From the NCBI RefSeq assembly GCF_037975245.1, contig NC_092561.1:17553001-17617000 (forward strand): DNA of 64,000 nucleotides, written 5' to 3'. Below, piece by piece: positions 48,781-62,554 of this stretch. The notes beneath the pieces were generated by a model that saw only the letters and a program-made list of their open reading frames with translations, ran no database searches and was not told where the DNA came from. Each line of letters starts with the position of its first letter. Position 1 is the first letter of the stretch. Source of the stretch: Apostichopus japonicus. Its lineage: Eukaryota > Echinodermata > Holothuroidea > Aspidochirotida > Stichopodidae. Position numbers and translations under genes: made by a program.

Positions 48781-49905
48781 GTTAATTAACAATTAACATG
48801 TACTGGACAGTTCTTAGGTGATATGCATGATAGGCTGCCAGACCTAACCACTATCTGGGACCAGTTATTTCATATATGCATTCACTGCCCTCATTCATTA
48901 TGTAAACTTTCCATTTGCTGATGAAGTAGCCTTTATTGACTTCATCTGTTATATACAAGTGAATCTATGACATTGTTTATCTACTAACATGTTACAAAGT
49001 GCAAACCTCTCTTCGGTCAAAAATGAGATAAATTGATGCCGTGTAGAGGCATGAACCTGACGTATTTCTATTTGCCTCCCCTGACAGGGGTCATCCTTCA
49101 TGTCATCAACAACTGTTAAATCAATTAGACCACCTCATTGAGCAGGACAGGCCTCATCTGGATAAAGTAAGGATCGCTTGAGAAATATTCTCAAATGTGT
49201 TATATAACCAGAAAGATATTTGAGTGGTATGTCAGATAGTGTGCTCTATATCCAAATCAACACAAATTGACACTATCATCTAGGCTAGATGAAGGCAATT
49301 GTGGTATTAAACATGACTGCCATGTCACAGTGCAATGCAGTAAAGAAACTATATGAAAGATATATCTGAAACACATGTGCTTCATCTTAAGAAGATGAAT
49401 ATATGTTATGTAATCACCTGAACAGGTTACAACATCGTACACCTTGGAATGCACAATCCTGGAATAACTTTGCAGTCAAAGAGATCAACATTCTTGGTTT
49501 AAAGGTCATTTCATTTCAATAACTGTCAACAGTCTGAGGTTTGTCAATTAAGTTAATAATGTTTGCTTCAATGTTTGCTTCATCCATATTTATAGTTTAT
49601 TGTTCGTACGACAGAGATATTACCAACATGGATTGTTTAATTTAATGAATTCTAGGAAATATCACCATGTGGCAGAGATAACAGACTCAGATGCCAGCTG
49701 GTCTATGAATATGTGTGTAGTAGGTATATGTACAACAGGGAGCAACAGTGTCGATACATGCTTGATGTATAATTTAATGCCTGTCTGACTGGAGGTAATT
49801 GCATGTCATTAAAGTTGTATCACATGCTATGACACAAATATATACAGCAATATAGAGGAAAGTCAACACTATAAACCTGACAATACTGTAAATCACTGTG
49901 TTAGA

Positions 49906-50368
49906 TAGTAGTATGTGTAGATAATGATATGCAGCTACCATCACTGAGGGTCAGTTACTGTACATGGTAGTATGTGTGGGTAATGATACGCCTACCATCA
50001 CTGAGGGTCAGTTACTGTACATGGTAGTATGTGTGGGTAATGATACATGTACCATCAATGAGGGTCAGTTACTGTACATGCATGGTACAGTAGTATGTGT
50101 GGGTAATGATACGCCTACGATCAATGAGGATCAGTTACTGTACATGATATGTGTGGATAATGATACACCTACCATCAATGAGGGTCAGTTACTGTACATG
50201 CATGGTAATAGTAGTATGTGTGGGTAATGATACGCCTACCATCAATGAGGATCAGTTACTGTACATGATATGTGTGGATAATGATACACCTACCATCAAT
50301 GAGGGTCAGTTACTGTACATGGTAGTATGTGTGGGTAATGATACACGTACCATCAATGAGGGTCAGTA
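49906..50368. repeat. Minisatellite, 57-bp unit, about 8 copies in an alternating pattern
   Basis: The unit is ATGGTAGTATGTGTGGGTAA then TGATACGCCTACCATCA and ATGAGGGTCAGTTACTGTAC. Shortened units (ATGATATGTGTGGATAATG) alternate with full ones in the right half, so a two-unit block of about 120 bp is itself repeated. The 57-bp length keeps a 19-residue frame open (VCVGNDTPTI-EGQLLYM). It is not supported as a gene. Confidence 0.94.
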
Positions 50369-50689
50369 ATATTGCACTGTATTTGTCCATATTATCATTC
50401 ATTATTTTCTGTTTATTTATAATAAAATATTATTATATTATATTATACTTAATAATATACATCGTAGCAGATATGTGAGTCCAGTGATAAATCTACATAG
50501 CTCGCGGCCCTTGATTCAGAAGTACATCTTTTCCAACGATTTTAATACATTGACACAACATCTTGGGGTTGAGTTTGATAGGTAATCAAAGGTCTATTAT
50601 GCCAGTTGGTTAATTTTACTTGGTTTAAACTTGAAAACTCGATGCACTGCTATTAAACCAAACCTTCACACGGCTATGTGATGTGATAC

Positions 50690-50747
50690 TGTCATGCATG
50701 CATGACTACTATCATGTAATCATGCATGCATGGCTACTATCATGTAA
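50690..50747. repeat. Short tandem duplication with ATGCATGCATG
   Basis: CATGCATGCATG, then CTACTATCATGTAA, occurs twice with a spacing of about 28 bp. It includes self-complementary ATGCAT stretches. Confidence 0.8.
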
Positions 50748-52030
50748 ACATAGACATTTTAGTGCTGTCATCAAGACATGTTTTAATCAATATTTCTATG
50801 TATGTACACCTTTTGTGTACTCAGATCGACAGAGCAGAATTAAGATCGAGTGGTTGATTCCATCGTGGTATTTTCCCTGTCTCTCTCGCAACGGAAACAA
50901 GATGAGATGCTGGAGACATCCCTTATCCCGAAATGCCAAAGAAATTGCTAAAAGGCTGAAGAGTCTTAATACTTGTGACCTCGAGCTCCATTAAATGGGG
51001 ATAATTACCCATCGAGACGTGAGTATCGGGGGTCAAAGGTTACCAAATAAGTTATGGTGAGAATGAACATCATCTTCCTCTTAAGCTGCTAGACAGCAAT
51101 TGTTATAACCCCAGTATAAATTCTTCCCCCTCCCCCCCCACCACCAAGGACACATTCAACTATTAAACACAACAACATCAAAAGCCAACAGATTTTTAAT
51201 CGTCCTCTATTAGGACAATCGTAACAAAAATATGCATCTGGAGCAGTAAATTCCTCCCACAGCTCTGGTTTAAATATTGCTTCAAGGCTCATAAAACTTC
51301 TCAACCTTTTAAAATCAAAATCTAGCTCACGTTAGCGAGACGAGTATAATCGACAAAATTTACCACTCGTTTAAAATAACGATATGACACTTTACAGTAC
51401 ATTCAGGATGTATTTGAATATAATAATATCCTCGCTTGCACGCTTTTTAAGTATTCAAAAAACCACTTTAATATTCAACTTGGTATAAATAATCAACTAA
51501 CACTGTCCACTTGAGATATAACATTTGTCAATCACAGTGACTTATAAACCTCTTGTGATATCGCGAGATCTATCTACCATCGTCGTGACTATATTCATGT
51601 CCCTTTCACGACATCCGATACACGGAGAGTAAACCCATCTTCGTCGTCAAGGCAGTCTCTCCTCGTATTTATTACCGAGAGTCGCTGGAGAATCATCATC
51701 ATGGCAACTCACGTTTAACTCTCACGCCGTGAGTCCCACGACGCACCTGGGGCAGGTGCCGGAGATTCGAGCCTCATTAAGAGTCAATGAGGATGGAATA
51801 TTAACCGCTAGAAGAAACTTTAAGTGCCATCTCATTATGCAAGCTTCGTCGGTGTGCCCGATATGAGCTGGAAATTGCTGGAAAACATTCATGAGAGTGG
51901 ATGTATATTCTAATAACTGACTTATGACTCTTTATGCAAGTATCCATCGGATAAAAGGTTGGCCGACGACATGTTGTTTTCACAACCACAGGGATACGTT
52001 ACACTAAGATAAGTCTAGTGGTTATGTATG

Positions 52031-54120
52031 TTGAATTGAATTGAATTGAATTTATTTCTACATTCCATTATTTACATTTACATTTTGAACAATTTATGAT
52101 GAATATAGATGGTATCAAATACAGTAAACAGTAAATATAGAGTATTGAAATAATATATATGTGAGATGGAAGTAGAGGAACCAGAAATAAGCGGATACTT
52201 TTCTGGTCTGGTCCCTTTGTAACAAAGAAAGTGCAAAATACAACACCCACCCCACCAACCCCCGTCCCCCCTCCCCCCCAAAAAAACCCAACAAAGTCAA
52301 AATCTTATAAAAAGAAAAAGAAGCATAAGAGAACAAAAAAAACAGGAAGTACAACTAAGATAGATTGCTATGCAATAGGTATTGTTTTAGTTTTTGCTTA
52401 AAAGTATGGAATGTTGGAGAAATTTTAATGACATGATTAAGTGAATTCCAGAAGGGTACACCTGTGCTACGAATTTGAGAATGGTTAAGACTAGTTCTAG
52501 AGTAAGGATGGTGTAGCATATTCATTGAACGAGTGTTATAAGTGTGATAACTAGAATTGCAAGTATAAAAGTTATTAAAAGCTGGTGGGAGAAGACCATG
52601 ATGAAATTTGTACATAAATATCCCTAGTTGGTACTTGTACAAATCATATAAAGTTAATGTATTGGAGTCTATAGAGAGAGGAGCAGTATGCGAGATGTAA
52701 TGAGTCTGGTTTATATTGCGGATAACACGTTTCTGTAACTTAAATAAACTGTTAAGTAGAGTTGACTGTGTATTGCCCCAGACAAAAAGACTATAGTTGA
52801 GATGGGGAAGCACAAGAGCATTATACAGGGTAAAAAGTGACTTCTTAGGTAAAAAATTCTTTAGTCTATTGATCACACCATTGGATTTAGAAAGCTTCTT
52901 GCTGACCTTGGAGATGTGTTGTTTCCAAGTCAACTTATCATCAATGGTTATCCCTACAAATTTAGCATGAGGTGAAGCATCAACTTGATGCCCATCCAGT
53001 ATAACATTAATGTTACTAGAGTCTTGGACCTTGTTATCAAAAATCAGTAATTTTGTTTTTAGAATATTAAGAGAAAGTTTATTTGTTCTGAGCCAGTCAG
53101 AAATGTTTGAGAAAGCAGCTTCAGCAAGAGTATCACGTAAGTTCTTATTTTGTAGGAATACTGTGGTATCGTCAGCAAACAAGATAAAAGTTGAGTTCAC
53201 AGATGAATTATAAATATCATTGATATAGAGAATAAACAATAGGGGTCCTAGTATAGAACCCTGCGGTACACCAATATTACATAGGATACGATCCTAGTGG
53301 GAACTATTAAACTGTACATAATTACATCGATTATGCAGATAACTTTTAAACCAGTTATGGGCGGTACCGCGAACACCATAGGCAAACAATTTATTTAATA
53401 AGATACGATGATCAATGGTATCAAAAGCCTTAGAAAGATCAATGAATATGGCAGCAGTAGTGAGCCTATTGTCCAAACCTCTTGAAATTTATCTATGAGA
53501 CTTAAAGCAGCCATATAAGTAGAATGTTTATTGCGAAAACCATATTGGTTTGTATATAGGATTTTATGTTTTGTAATAAACTTATAAAGTCTATCGTATG
53601 CAAGACGTTCAATGATTTTAGAAATGACAGGTAACACAGATATTGGTCTGTAATTTGAGAAATGCTTCGGGTCCCCAGACTTAAAAATTGGAATTACCTT
53701 CGCAATTTTCAGCTCTGACGGAAAAACTCCATTTGAAAAAGACAAATTGATAATATGGGTTAGTGGTATTGAAATAATATCAGCTACATGCTTTAGAATT
53801 TCATTCGTAATATTATCATAACCAGGACTCTTGCCATTTTTTAATTTAGACATAGCTAATTTTACCTCCTCAACATTAGTTGGGAAAAAAACGAAAGAAT
53901 TTGGAATATTACTATTAACATAACTTAACAGAGTATGCTGGCCAGCATGAAGCTTTTTAGCTAAATCACTAGCAACTGAAGAAAAATAACTATTGAATTC
54001 ATTAGCAATATCATCATCATTTGAGGACAATCCATGAGCACATGCAAATGTCTTATTGGTAACATCAACTCTCTTATGCAGGAATTTTTTGATCACTTTC
54101 CAGAGTTTGTGGAGTCACAC
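52031..54120 (-). mobile_element. 5'-truncated non-LTR retrotransposon (CR1/Jockey-like group)
   Basis: The minus strand carries a reverse transcriptase without an upstream endonuclease. Recognisable sequence starts near 54110 (LWKVIKKFLHKR), so the 5' part is missing, as is usual after incomplete target-primed reverse transcription. The 3' UTR runs 52354-52052 and ends in a short ATTCA microsatellite (four units, 52031-52051) rather than poly-A, a feature of CR1/L2-type elements. I could not find a convincing target-site duplication. The element is antiparallel to nothing here: it lies in the same orientation as the CELF gene. Confidence 0.92.
52352..54096 (-). pseudogene. Reverse transcriptase ORF, broken by one frameshift and one stop
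   Basis: In life this would be the RT of a non-LTR retrotransposon, copying its RNA at a nicked target. Domains in order: the LKNGKSPGYDNI region; NYRPISVLPVISKIIERL (motif 1); QYGFRNKHST (motif 2); [13 protein letters not shown] (motif 3, catalytic Asp); GVPQGSILGPLLF (motif 4); FADDTTVF (motif 5, catalytic Asp pair); LGITIDDKLTWKQH-like thumb sequence; then the C-terminal LYNALVLPHLNYSLFVWGNT region. The frame changes at about 53475, between LIDKFQE and [10 protein letters not shown]. There is one in-frame TAG at 53296-53294, just before the DRILCNIGVPQG part. The catalytic residues remain readable and damage is slight, so the insertion is fairly recent. No endonuclease is present. Confidence 0.93.
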
Positions 54121-55869
54121 AGGTGACATTGTTTCTTTGGTTTAAGGTAAGTACGTACACATTTACCATTGTCAAGCCCTGCTGATGTACGTACAGAAAA
54201 TGTTGAATAAAGAAATACAATGAGGACGCTGCAATGTTGTAAATTAAGGTAAAGACAGCATAAAATAACAACATCAACAGGTAATTATAAGTAAAAAAGA
54301 AACTAATCATTCCAGTAATTTACTTTTTGATATCTTTGTTGAATTATTTGGAGTAAGATATAGAAGAAATCTGTGCATTCTGCAGATACTTCTTACTAAC
54401 GTACAGATATATATTCTAAACTTGAAGCCTACATCTTAGGCAACATTCATCCACTATGGATGGTTCACAGTGCTATCTCAGACCAAAGAGCCTGATAGAC
54501 CTCTACAATTAAAAACACCAAAAAGGATTATGCAGTCCCATTTGGCTTCTAGAATTCTAGTCTGTTTGTCGGCTGCATAAAGCCTTCAAAACCTGCACGA
54601 GGGTGAAATACTATGGATTAAAATTGCTATAAAGACCAGTCTTCCTTGTACAAAAAAGGCCAAGATGAAAATTGGTCTTCAGAATCTAATTGTGGGCCAC
54701 AATGACCATTGCCTCCAGGTTATATAAAGAAAGACCACAGAGGTTAATGTTCATAGAGTAGGAACACCATGGTCTTCAGCACATGTATGTCTTCAGCACA
54801 TACATGCATGGAGGGCACTTAAACAACATGACAGACAGTTGTGTTTCAAGTGCTTTGGTGCGTTTGGAGGGAGCGCATCATCGTAATGCCTCTGTGCCTA
54901 TAAATCAAACCCGAGGTGTTCGTCGAGAGACGCAGTTGTCCCAAGGCCAGTATTACACATTAATAGATGGATGGCTCCGAACATACCAGTGACATCTCCA
55001 CGGGGAAGAGAATGTCGTCGTCATTCTCTCCAACATTAATGGCCACTTCAGAACGGTAAAGGAAAAGAAAAACTCTACGACACAATTACAATCAGGCAGG
55101 CCTGTCATTTAACCTACTTACTGTACGTGAGCTGACGGTCTTTTAACCCGAGGGCAAAATTGATGGAACTCGAAGTTTTGATCTCTCTGGGAAATATTCC
55201 CAGGTGAGGAGATCTATAAAAGTAAAAAATTCTACAGGTTGAAGGCACTTTTTGCGATCAAGTCACAGCAGGGTATACACAGGGTCAAATCTCAGGCGAT
55301 ATTCACAGTGACTCTGTGAATTGGCCATCTCTTTTTGCCATTTTCAATATCTCAATTTATTGCAGAGCGCAATTTCCCTTCCCCGACGACAGACTAATGT
55401 ATTTCACGTGTTTCTGTGACACGAGACTTCGAGACTTTGACTCGACCGACATGAATCGAATGAATACTTAAAACAAAACTTCATCAATATTCCATTAACA
55501 TGCTCACTACAGTGATTCGGCTAAAAGGATGTTAACACTGACAGATATCTACACTGATGCATATATTATTATTTTTTGTTTACTACGTTTAGGGTTCTAT
55601 TTATTATCGTTTAGTATTGGGCGTTTATAACTATCTGTTTCAGGATTATACATTATTTGTCTTACTACAGTACACTTTAGTTTCTCATACTTATTTATAT
55701 TTAAACATTGACTACGATTTAATCTATTTTACTATTTACGTACTTCTGAATTTATTTTGGACTAAATTGCATTTTGGGCTTTTTTTTCATTTAAATTTTT
55801 TATCATTTTAGTATCGTTTAGTACAGGTTTTTTTTTTTTTATAATTTTTTTATTGTTGCTTTTACATTT

Positions 55870-55995
55870 TTTGCTTTATTGGTTCTATATATTTAATATT
55901 TTGGTTTTTGTTACTATTTGTTTTTAGGTTTTACATTTGTAAAGCGCTATGAGCAGCTTTGCTGATTATGCCCTATATAAATATTACTTATTATG
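55870..55995 (+). mobile_element. LINE-type 3' tail fragment
   Basis: TTGTAAAGCGCTATGAGCAG then CCCTATATAAATATT is the conserved 3' end style of CR1/L2-like retrotransposons (AAGCGCTTTGAG...GCGCTATATAAA). It is followed by a TTATTATGATTATTAT microsatellite. The T-rich sequence before it (55560-55870) may be its decayed 3' UTR. No coding part survives. Confidence 0.65.
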
Positions 55996-57339
55996 ATTAT
56001 TATATATATATGAAACTTTAATAAAGCATAATTGGAGGATAAAAATCCAAGACTTTTGTTAATTTGACATTTAGAGCTACGAAAATACAAGTTGAATTTT
56101 ATACACAGCGATATCAACAAAAGACAGATCTATGATTGACGCTTAATGTTCACATTTCACGATGCACGAATCGATAGTCTGGGCTGTTTTGATCCAAATT
56201 ATCCTTATCGATCCCACGCAAAATATTTAACGAGTATTTACGAGTGCTCATGCAGTGCAACCAAAATTATGAACATAATTTATAGCATAAACGTGCCTCA
56301 AAAAATGCCACATGTGAGGTTTCATTATTATTTTTTTCCTCCCTCACATTAAAATTAAAGAATTCATATACCAATTGGTTCACAATGAATGTCCACATTT
56401 CATTATCTGCACTCTTATTAAGTTAAATGCTAATAGATAAAATGGGAATTTAGGGGGTACACGATAACTTATTTCAAGTACAAGACATACGTTGAACCTT
56501 ACAATATTAATTTTGAACCTACAAGTTGGAAATCATTGCTGCACACTACAGCAATTGGCGTTACTGACTGTACACTAAGACCTGCAAAACTACTGCATAT
56601 TTCATAGGCCGTGGTAAACTGTACCATCATCTAATTAATTTTCCAAATTTTATGGTGTTTTCTTTATTTTTTTCCCTTTTTTATAATTACCTCATTTCAA
56701 ACGTTTACTCTGACCATAAACTTGTACAAAATGAGAATTTTGCTAAAGTTACCCTTCTCATTTCTGCAAAACAATCCTTCAATTTGAAAAACAAAGAAGA
56801 TAATAACAATAATTAGATTGTTGATAACCATTACGTCGGTCACAAAACCTATCGACTTAACTGTGAAATTAATTACCTGGCATTCGTTCATTCTTCCAAA
56901 AGTTTAAATATGGTAAAAAATAGATTTATAGTTTAAAAGAAAATGCTACGATTTAATACTGGGATTAAATCAGCTTCATGAAATGAAAACATAATCTTAA
57001 AGAAGGATTCAAAGTTTCTGAGAATTGAGAAAAGGAGGGATACAGAGAACTTCTAAGGTCTCTCTCAAGAAGGAGATGGAAAAATCTCCAATCCTAGGAA
57101 ACGGACAAATTCTGATGGAAAAAATCCACTAGAAAAATAAAGATCCAGACACTATGGATGGTGGAATGAGAAGGAAGAGCGGTGACCGGTGGAGCCGGTC
57201 ATAGAGGGCGCACATTGTTAAAAAGGTTACCAGGACATGCTAGGCACAGTAGAATAAGGGTGATAAGGTTGTGGGGAGACAGGTAAGCGCGGAACGAAGT
57301 AAATACATTATCTTCAAGAAGGATTCAGACTTTAGAGTC

Positions 57340-57600
57340 TCAAACACTGTGTTTTATCCTGTGTTTTATCAGGGCTGGCAGCTTCTGCCATTCATTCACT
57401 ACCCTCAAAATAAAATAAAAACTGTTGGCAAACTGCTAGCTTATCCACTAAAGAGCCTGTGTAAGAGAATGTGTCATTTGGGTAAGTGGGCCTGATGTTT
57501 CAATCCTAGCAGGATCTTCTTCAGAGGCTCTTCTTCATTCAGCCCCTGAAGAAGATCCTGCTCGGATCTAAAAGTCAGGCCCACTTACTTTTACACATTC
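57340..57600 (-). repeat. Dispersed repeat C, copy 2, with an inverted partial copy
   Basis: The reverse complement of 57385-57537 matches 21582-21660: GCCTCTGAAGAAGATCCTGC, GGCTCTTTAGTGGATAAGC, then AACAGTTTTTATTTTATTTT. It has an extra internal segment of about 50 bp (ACTTACCCAAATGACACATT). Directly after it, at 57540-57600, a partial copy on the opposite strand begins CCCCTGAAGAAGATCCTGCT and includes GGCCCACTTACTTTTACACA. The two form a short inverted pair around 57535. Confidence 0.75.
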
Positions 57601-58723
57601 AATACTCTGTCGGTAAACACTATGTCCAGTTTCTCATACACAAATATTCACTAATTAGCGAGTAATTGCTTGAAAAACATGATTAACAGGGGTTTTTTCG
57701 TGGCCTTTTCGTACTTAAATTTCCACCTTATTTCCAGTTAGCGTACTTAATAATTCATAAGCGTTTCAAAACATCAAATGAGTGGTAAGCAAGTACTGCA
57801 AAAACTATTGAGTCTTTCAACTAGTATTAGTAAACACAGAAGGGTACATGTGTAATCAATCTCCACAGTATGCAACCGCACAATACATGGAATGCATCCA
57901 CAGTCTATAGGTATGCAGCACACTTTATGCGCAGACAACATTGCTTGCCCACCCTGCACAAAGGAAAGAAAGTGAGAGCGAAGTTAGAAGTCTGACGTTC
58001 AAAGAAAGTTGGCGAAAGGTTTTAATTCCGACTTGAAGGCGGCCAAGAACTCTTGTCAGAATTTGTATTTAGGGTTCTAGGTTACATTTGTGTCTGACCC
58101 TCTCTCTGACCTCAGTCGTGAATATTCATTGATTACTAAAGAGCGGAGCTAATGAGCTTTAAAGAAATTACGCTCTTATCTTGTGTTTTTCATAATTTCA
58201 ATGTAAGTCATTTACGACTTCATCAGGCATTAATGGTAATGAGTGATTGATTCACTGCAATTTTGTAACACTTGGCTTGCAATTCCAAAATAAACACTGA
58301 TGCCAACTTTAAATTGAATATCTTAGCTACTGTAGTCTAATTATGGAAGAAATCTGAAGCTAGACGTTAATGAGGTTAATGTATATAATCAGGTAATATA
58401 GGCAACACACAGAGGAATTAAGAAATAATACCTAATATTATTATTGGGTTGTCTTCTTTTTTATACTTTATTATTTAAGAAATTGGGATTAATTCCTGAA
58501 CATAATGTCAGGTATGGTTAACTGTATATAGTACAGCCCAGATATATTACATAACAATTTTAACATCCACAAATCACACTTGTGAGTCCACACTCACATT
58601 AAGTCCTGTGTGTGAACTATATACAGCTGACTGCATGTACGTACATGTTACTAAATCTGAGCTCACTGATGTAGCAGCACCTATGACAAACCTTTGAAGA
58701 ATGTATAAATCCCCTGCCCCTCT

Positions 58724-58740
58724 CACCCCCCCCCCCCAGT
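58724..58740 (-). repeat. C-rich run
   Basis: CTCACCCCCCCCCCCCAG, a G run in the transcript. It is near a polypyrimidine-AG pattern but on the plus strand, so it has no meaning for CELF splicing. Confidence 0.5.
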
Positions 58741-61700
58741 AGAGGAGATCAAGAATTGTCTCCTTTTTGTCATACCTGATTGGCATGGCTTGATAGTTAT
58801 GACTATAAACACCCCTGTGGCCAAGCCATCGGAAGATCTCGCCACAATTTTTTAGGTTGATGAAGTGCACTTTGGTGAACCAGTGAAATTTATGGGTTTT
58901 ATCCAATCAGAACATATCTTAGAAGAAGTCTTTCCAACTTTCCAGATGCTCCTGTTATGTTGCCATTACTGTATATTACAAATTGCTATGTGTACAGTAT
59001 GTCAGTAGCCAACATTGAATCTGTTATTTAACTTCTCTGTATTTAAATTGTGAAGAAACAAATGAAATGAAATTAATGGGTTACTATATCATGTCAGTTC
59101 TCATACATGTGTTGAAAAACACATTAATCACATTTAGGTGTACTGTTGGTTATCAGTAATACATACATGTATGCATACATACATACACATGCAGAAATTA
59201 ACATACAACCTACTAAATAATATACATTAGTTGTCAACATTACATGAGAAACATACCATACAACAATGCTATGTTGGTTTGTCAATATTTGCATGTGAAC
59301 CAAAAAGTCATTTAAAACTTGTCTTGTTGGAGCTCCAAATTTTATTGTACGCACAGATACGACTTTCAGTGCCAAAGCTAGGTTGCTACTGACATTGCAC
59401 TGATAAAAACTTAACTTGATGTTGGTAATTTTACCGAAGTTTGCCACTAATTATGGTATGTCTATCATGTGAAGAAACCAGTTGCCAACGTTACTGTGAA
59501 ATTAATGTGAATAATCATAATATCGACATGATTCTAGCAAAGTACATCGACTTTTAATATGTTTTTAAACTAAACAGATTGTGACTTTTTATTGGATTTC
59601 CCATTATTTTACTGATATCTTAACCTTGTCTTTGTCCGTTAATCTCAATCTATCTGCATTTCTTTCACTACTACCAAGATATGATTGTGCTTTGTAATAA
59701 TTCATTTTGAAGTACCTTCATTTATACTGTATGTGATATATGGCAAACCTTCCTTAAGAGCATTATTATTATGATTATTATACGTAATAATTTACTACTA
59801 ATAGTGAAAATTCTGTTACATCATATCTCCCAATTTTCTACCCAAAAAGTAAAAAAACCCACCGGTTATGAAGATCGAAACAAGCCGCAGAAAAAAAGAG
59901 ATAACAAACGCGCATCGAAATCTTTGAGACATTTATGCTCCACTTCACATGTACCTCGCACACACAGAATAATTTCACTTTTAAATCTATTGCGAGTGCC
60001 GCGGAATAAGCTCGCCTTAGGCTCCCATCAACTGCCATCAAATCCATTCCCATTTACTGACGATCCTCGGAGTCGAACGTATTTACGGTTCCGTGAGCAA
60101 GAAACTTTTTCAATATCCTGATGACCGTGATAGGCTTTTTTTCTCCCAATTTTTTTTTTTATATATTTTTTTTCTTCCCCGTTCATCCTAGTCGTCGCCC
60201 AAAGCCTCCCTGATCAAATAAGATATATATCAGGGCCTGATTCATTTTCGGTGATGGAAAACACAGCCATAATTGAATTAACCCAGATACTAATAATACA
60301 CACCTAAGACCCAGGCTCAAGATTCACCCAATCCACTTCTATGCTTAACCGTCGTCGTCGGTGGAAATAAAAAATGGAAAAAGAAAAAAATTTGGAATGA
60401 AAACAAGGAGTAAATCTGAGTGGAGAGAGGCGGAACGAGTCGTCCATCGTCTTAGAAATGTTTCATCGAAATGATTTCACTGTTTGTAAAATCAATTTCC
60501 CCTATTCATGTTTTATTATCACCGGCACTTCTCATCTTTTCTTCATCTTTTGTAAAATATTCTATTCTATTCGAGGTAAGACCGTCAAAAGGAAACTGGG
60601 TCGGGTAATAAATTTGCGGACAAGTGTCACCTGCTTGTCAATGTAATTACATCCTGTTTAGTCCTGTTTCTTTTTCTCAATACGCACAGGAATTCTCTTC
60701 TCGACACTTTGGCGTTACACAACCATAATGTTTCTCCGCCACCTTTCCAAATTCCCTTTTTGAAAAAGTTTGACTGCTGCTTGGAAGTTAATCCTTTTCC
60801 AATTTTTTCTTTTTAATTCTTTTGACTCTTTTTTTTTCAGAACTCCATCTGAATTTCGCAAAATATGACAAAATCTTCTCGAACAAGCCTACGAAACTGC
60901 AAATTTTCTGCTCCATATATTCGAGATGACATCGCACCTGGATATTCTACTTTTCGTGTCGGCATAAAAAAAGTAAGAATAAGGAAACAACCGAGAGATG
61001 CTTTCAAGCAGTCTTCAAGCATTTATACCACAGATAACTCAAGACCAGATCAATATTAATGACATCTGCTCTCATGGATTTATAATACAGCCTTTTACAA
61101 ATCCACCTTCTTGCTTTTGAATAAAACATTTTACAAAACTCCTTGACACCATGACAGAATGTTGGGATTTATGGTTATTAATAATTAGCAAATCCATCAC
61201 GCAATATACAAAATAATTAGGATTGTATTAATATAATATGTTCCCTTGTTTTTTCTTTGTTTTTTAATTTGGTTAATTAATGTTAAATGCAACAATTCAC
61301 TGGATTGGGTATTAATTATCAATGATCAAGGTGCTTTCCAGTCTCCTTACATATACACTCACTCCGATCTACTCTAGCCTATCAACTGATTACATTCTTG
61401 AACGGGGCCCCCAATGACCCTATCTATGGTCGGTCACTGTAGTGCCCCCCCAACCAGATCTTCCAAATCTGGCCATTCACAAGTCCTCTTAGGGCTCTAG
61501 GGTAGATTAAAGTGTGTGTGTGTATAGAAGACAGGTAAACACAGAGGAACGGATTTCTAAAAGTACAATTTATAACTTTATTTCTTCCAAAATTTATAAC
61601 CCGAAAAGCTCTGCAAAATGTCCTCTATCATATTTTACATATCTTGTCATTTTTTGGTCGATCAAACTTTGCCTGCATATGGTACCACTGAGCACCAGGA

Positions 61701-62554
61701 GAACCGCGAAGAATCTGTACACTTTCTTCACACGATATCTGTGATGTATATAGGTGTACCAAAGCAGCAAACTGTCGAAAAATAGTCATGACACGTTTCT
61801 GGTTACGGCTCTATGGGGTGAATAATACATCTGCTTCACTTGTAGATGAAAATTCAAATGAGTCTATATATGAAGTTAGCAAACTAACAGTGGATGTACA
61901 ACCCTAGGAGAAATCACCTTGCACGGTGGCCTCCTCTTTCAAAGAACCAGTAATGTCAACGTTTGTCGACGAGTGGTGTTAGTTTACACCGTGAATAACA
62001 CAACACCCTCCACAATGTCAAGAGCACTCGTCGTCTTGAACCATCCCCGGCCTGCTGGACTAGATTACATAACCCTCCGACTCGATACAGCTAAGCCCAT
62101 CGAGTCCCATTTGCCACATTTCACGAGGTTTGTAAACAATTCAATTAACGGTCAAACCGGGGAGAGGAGGCATGAAATAGGTTCGAGATGGAATTTCGGG
62201 AGCTGCAGCCGACGACATTGATGAAGTGAAACAGGAACTGCGGGCATTTGACTCTCTTGGACTTGAGATACATGTAACAGAAAAGTTAAACTACGGATCG
62301 AGGGCAAGAAGTTACTGTATAGGCAGCTGCTGTGAAGTTATCGCTATGTATATATCTGACCTTGCACTTTGATTGTGAAACAAAGCTAACGTTTGAACAG
62401 GTGATTTAAGGTTGCGCGTGCTTGCTTGCATATATCGTAGCATAGCTCAGCTAGCCTAAAGATCTAGCCTACACCATGGCCAGCACCAGCTGTTAAGATG
62501 TGTGCATGGTAATGAAATTGTAATTTCTGTTCAATTCTGAATTACACCATAATC

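Noticed and set aside
51735-51790. tRNA-derived SINE (GATTCGAGCC resembles a B box)
   Set aside because: No A box at the proper distance and no cloverleaf could be drawn.
59771-60121. Possible upstream CELF first exon or independent gene (116 codons on plus, 71 on minus)
   Set aside because: No RRM1 motif, no recognisable domain and no convincing splice signals. Kept only as a GC-richer patch.
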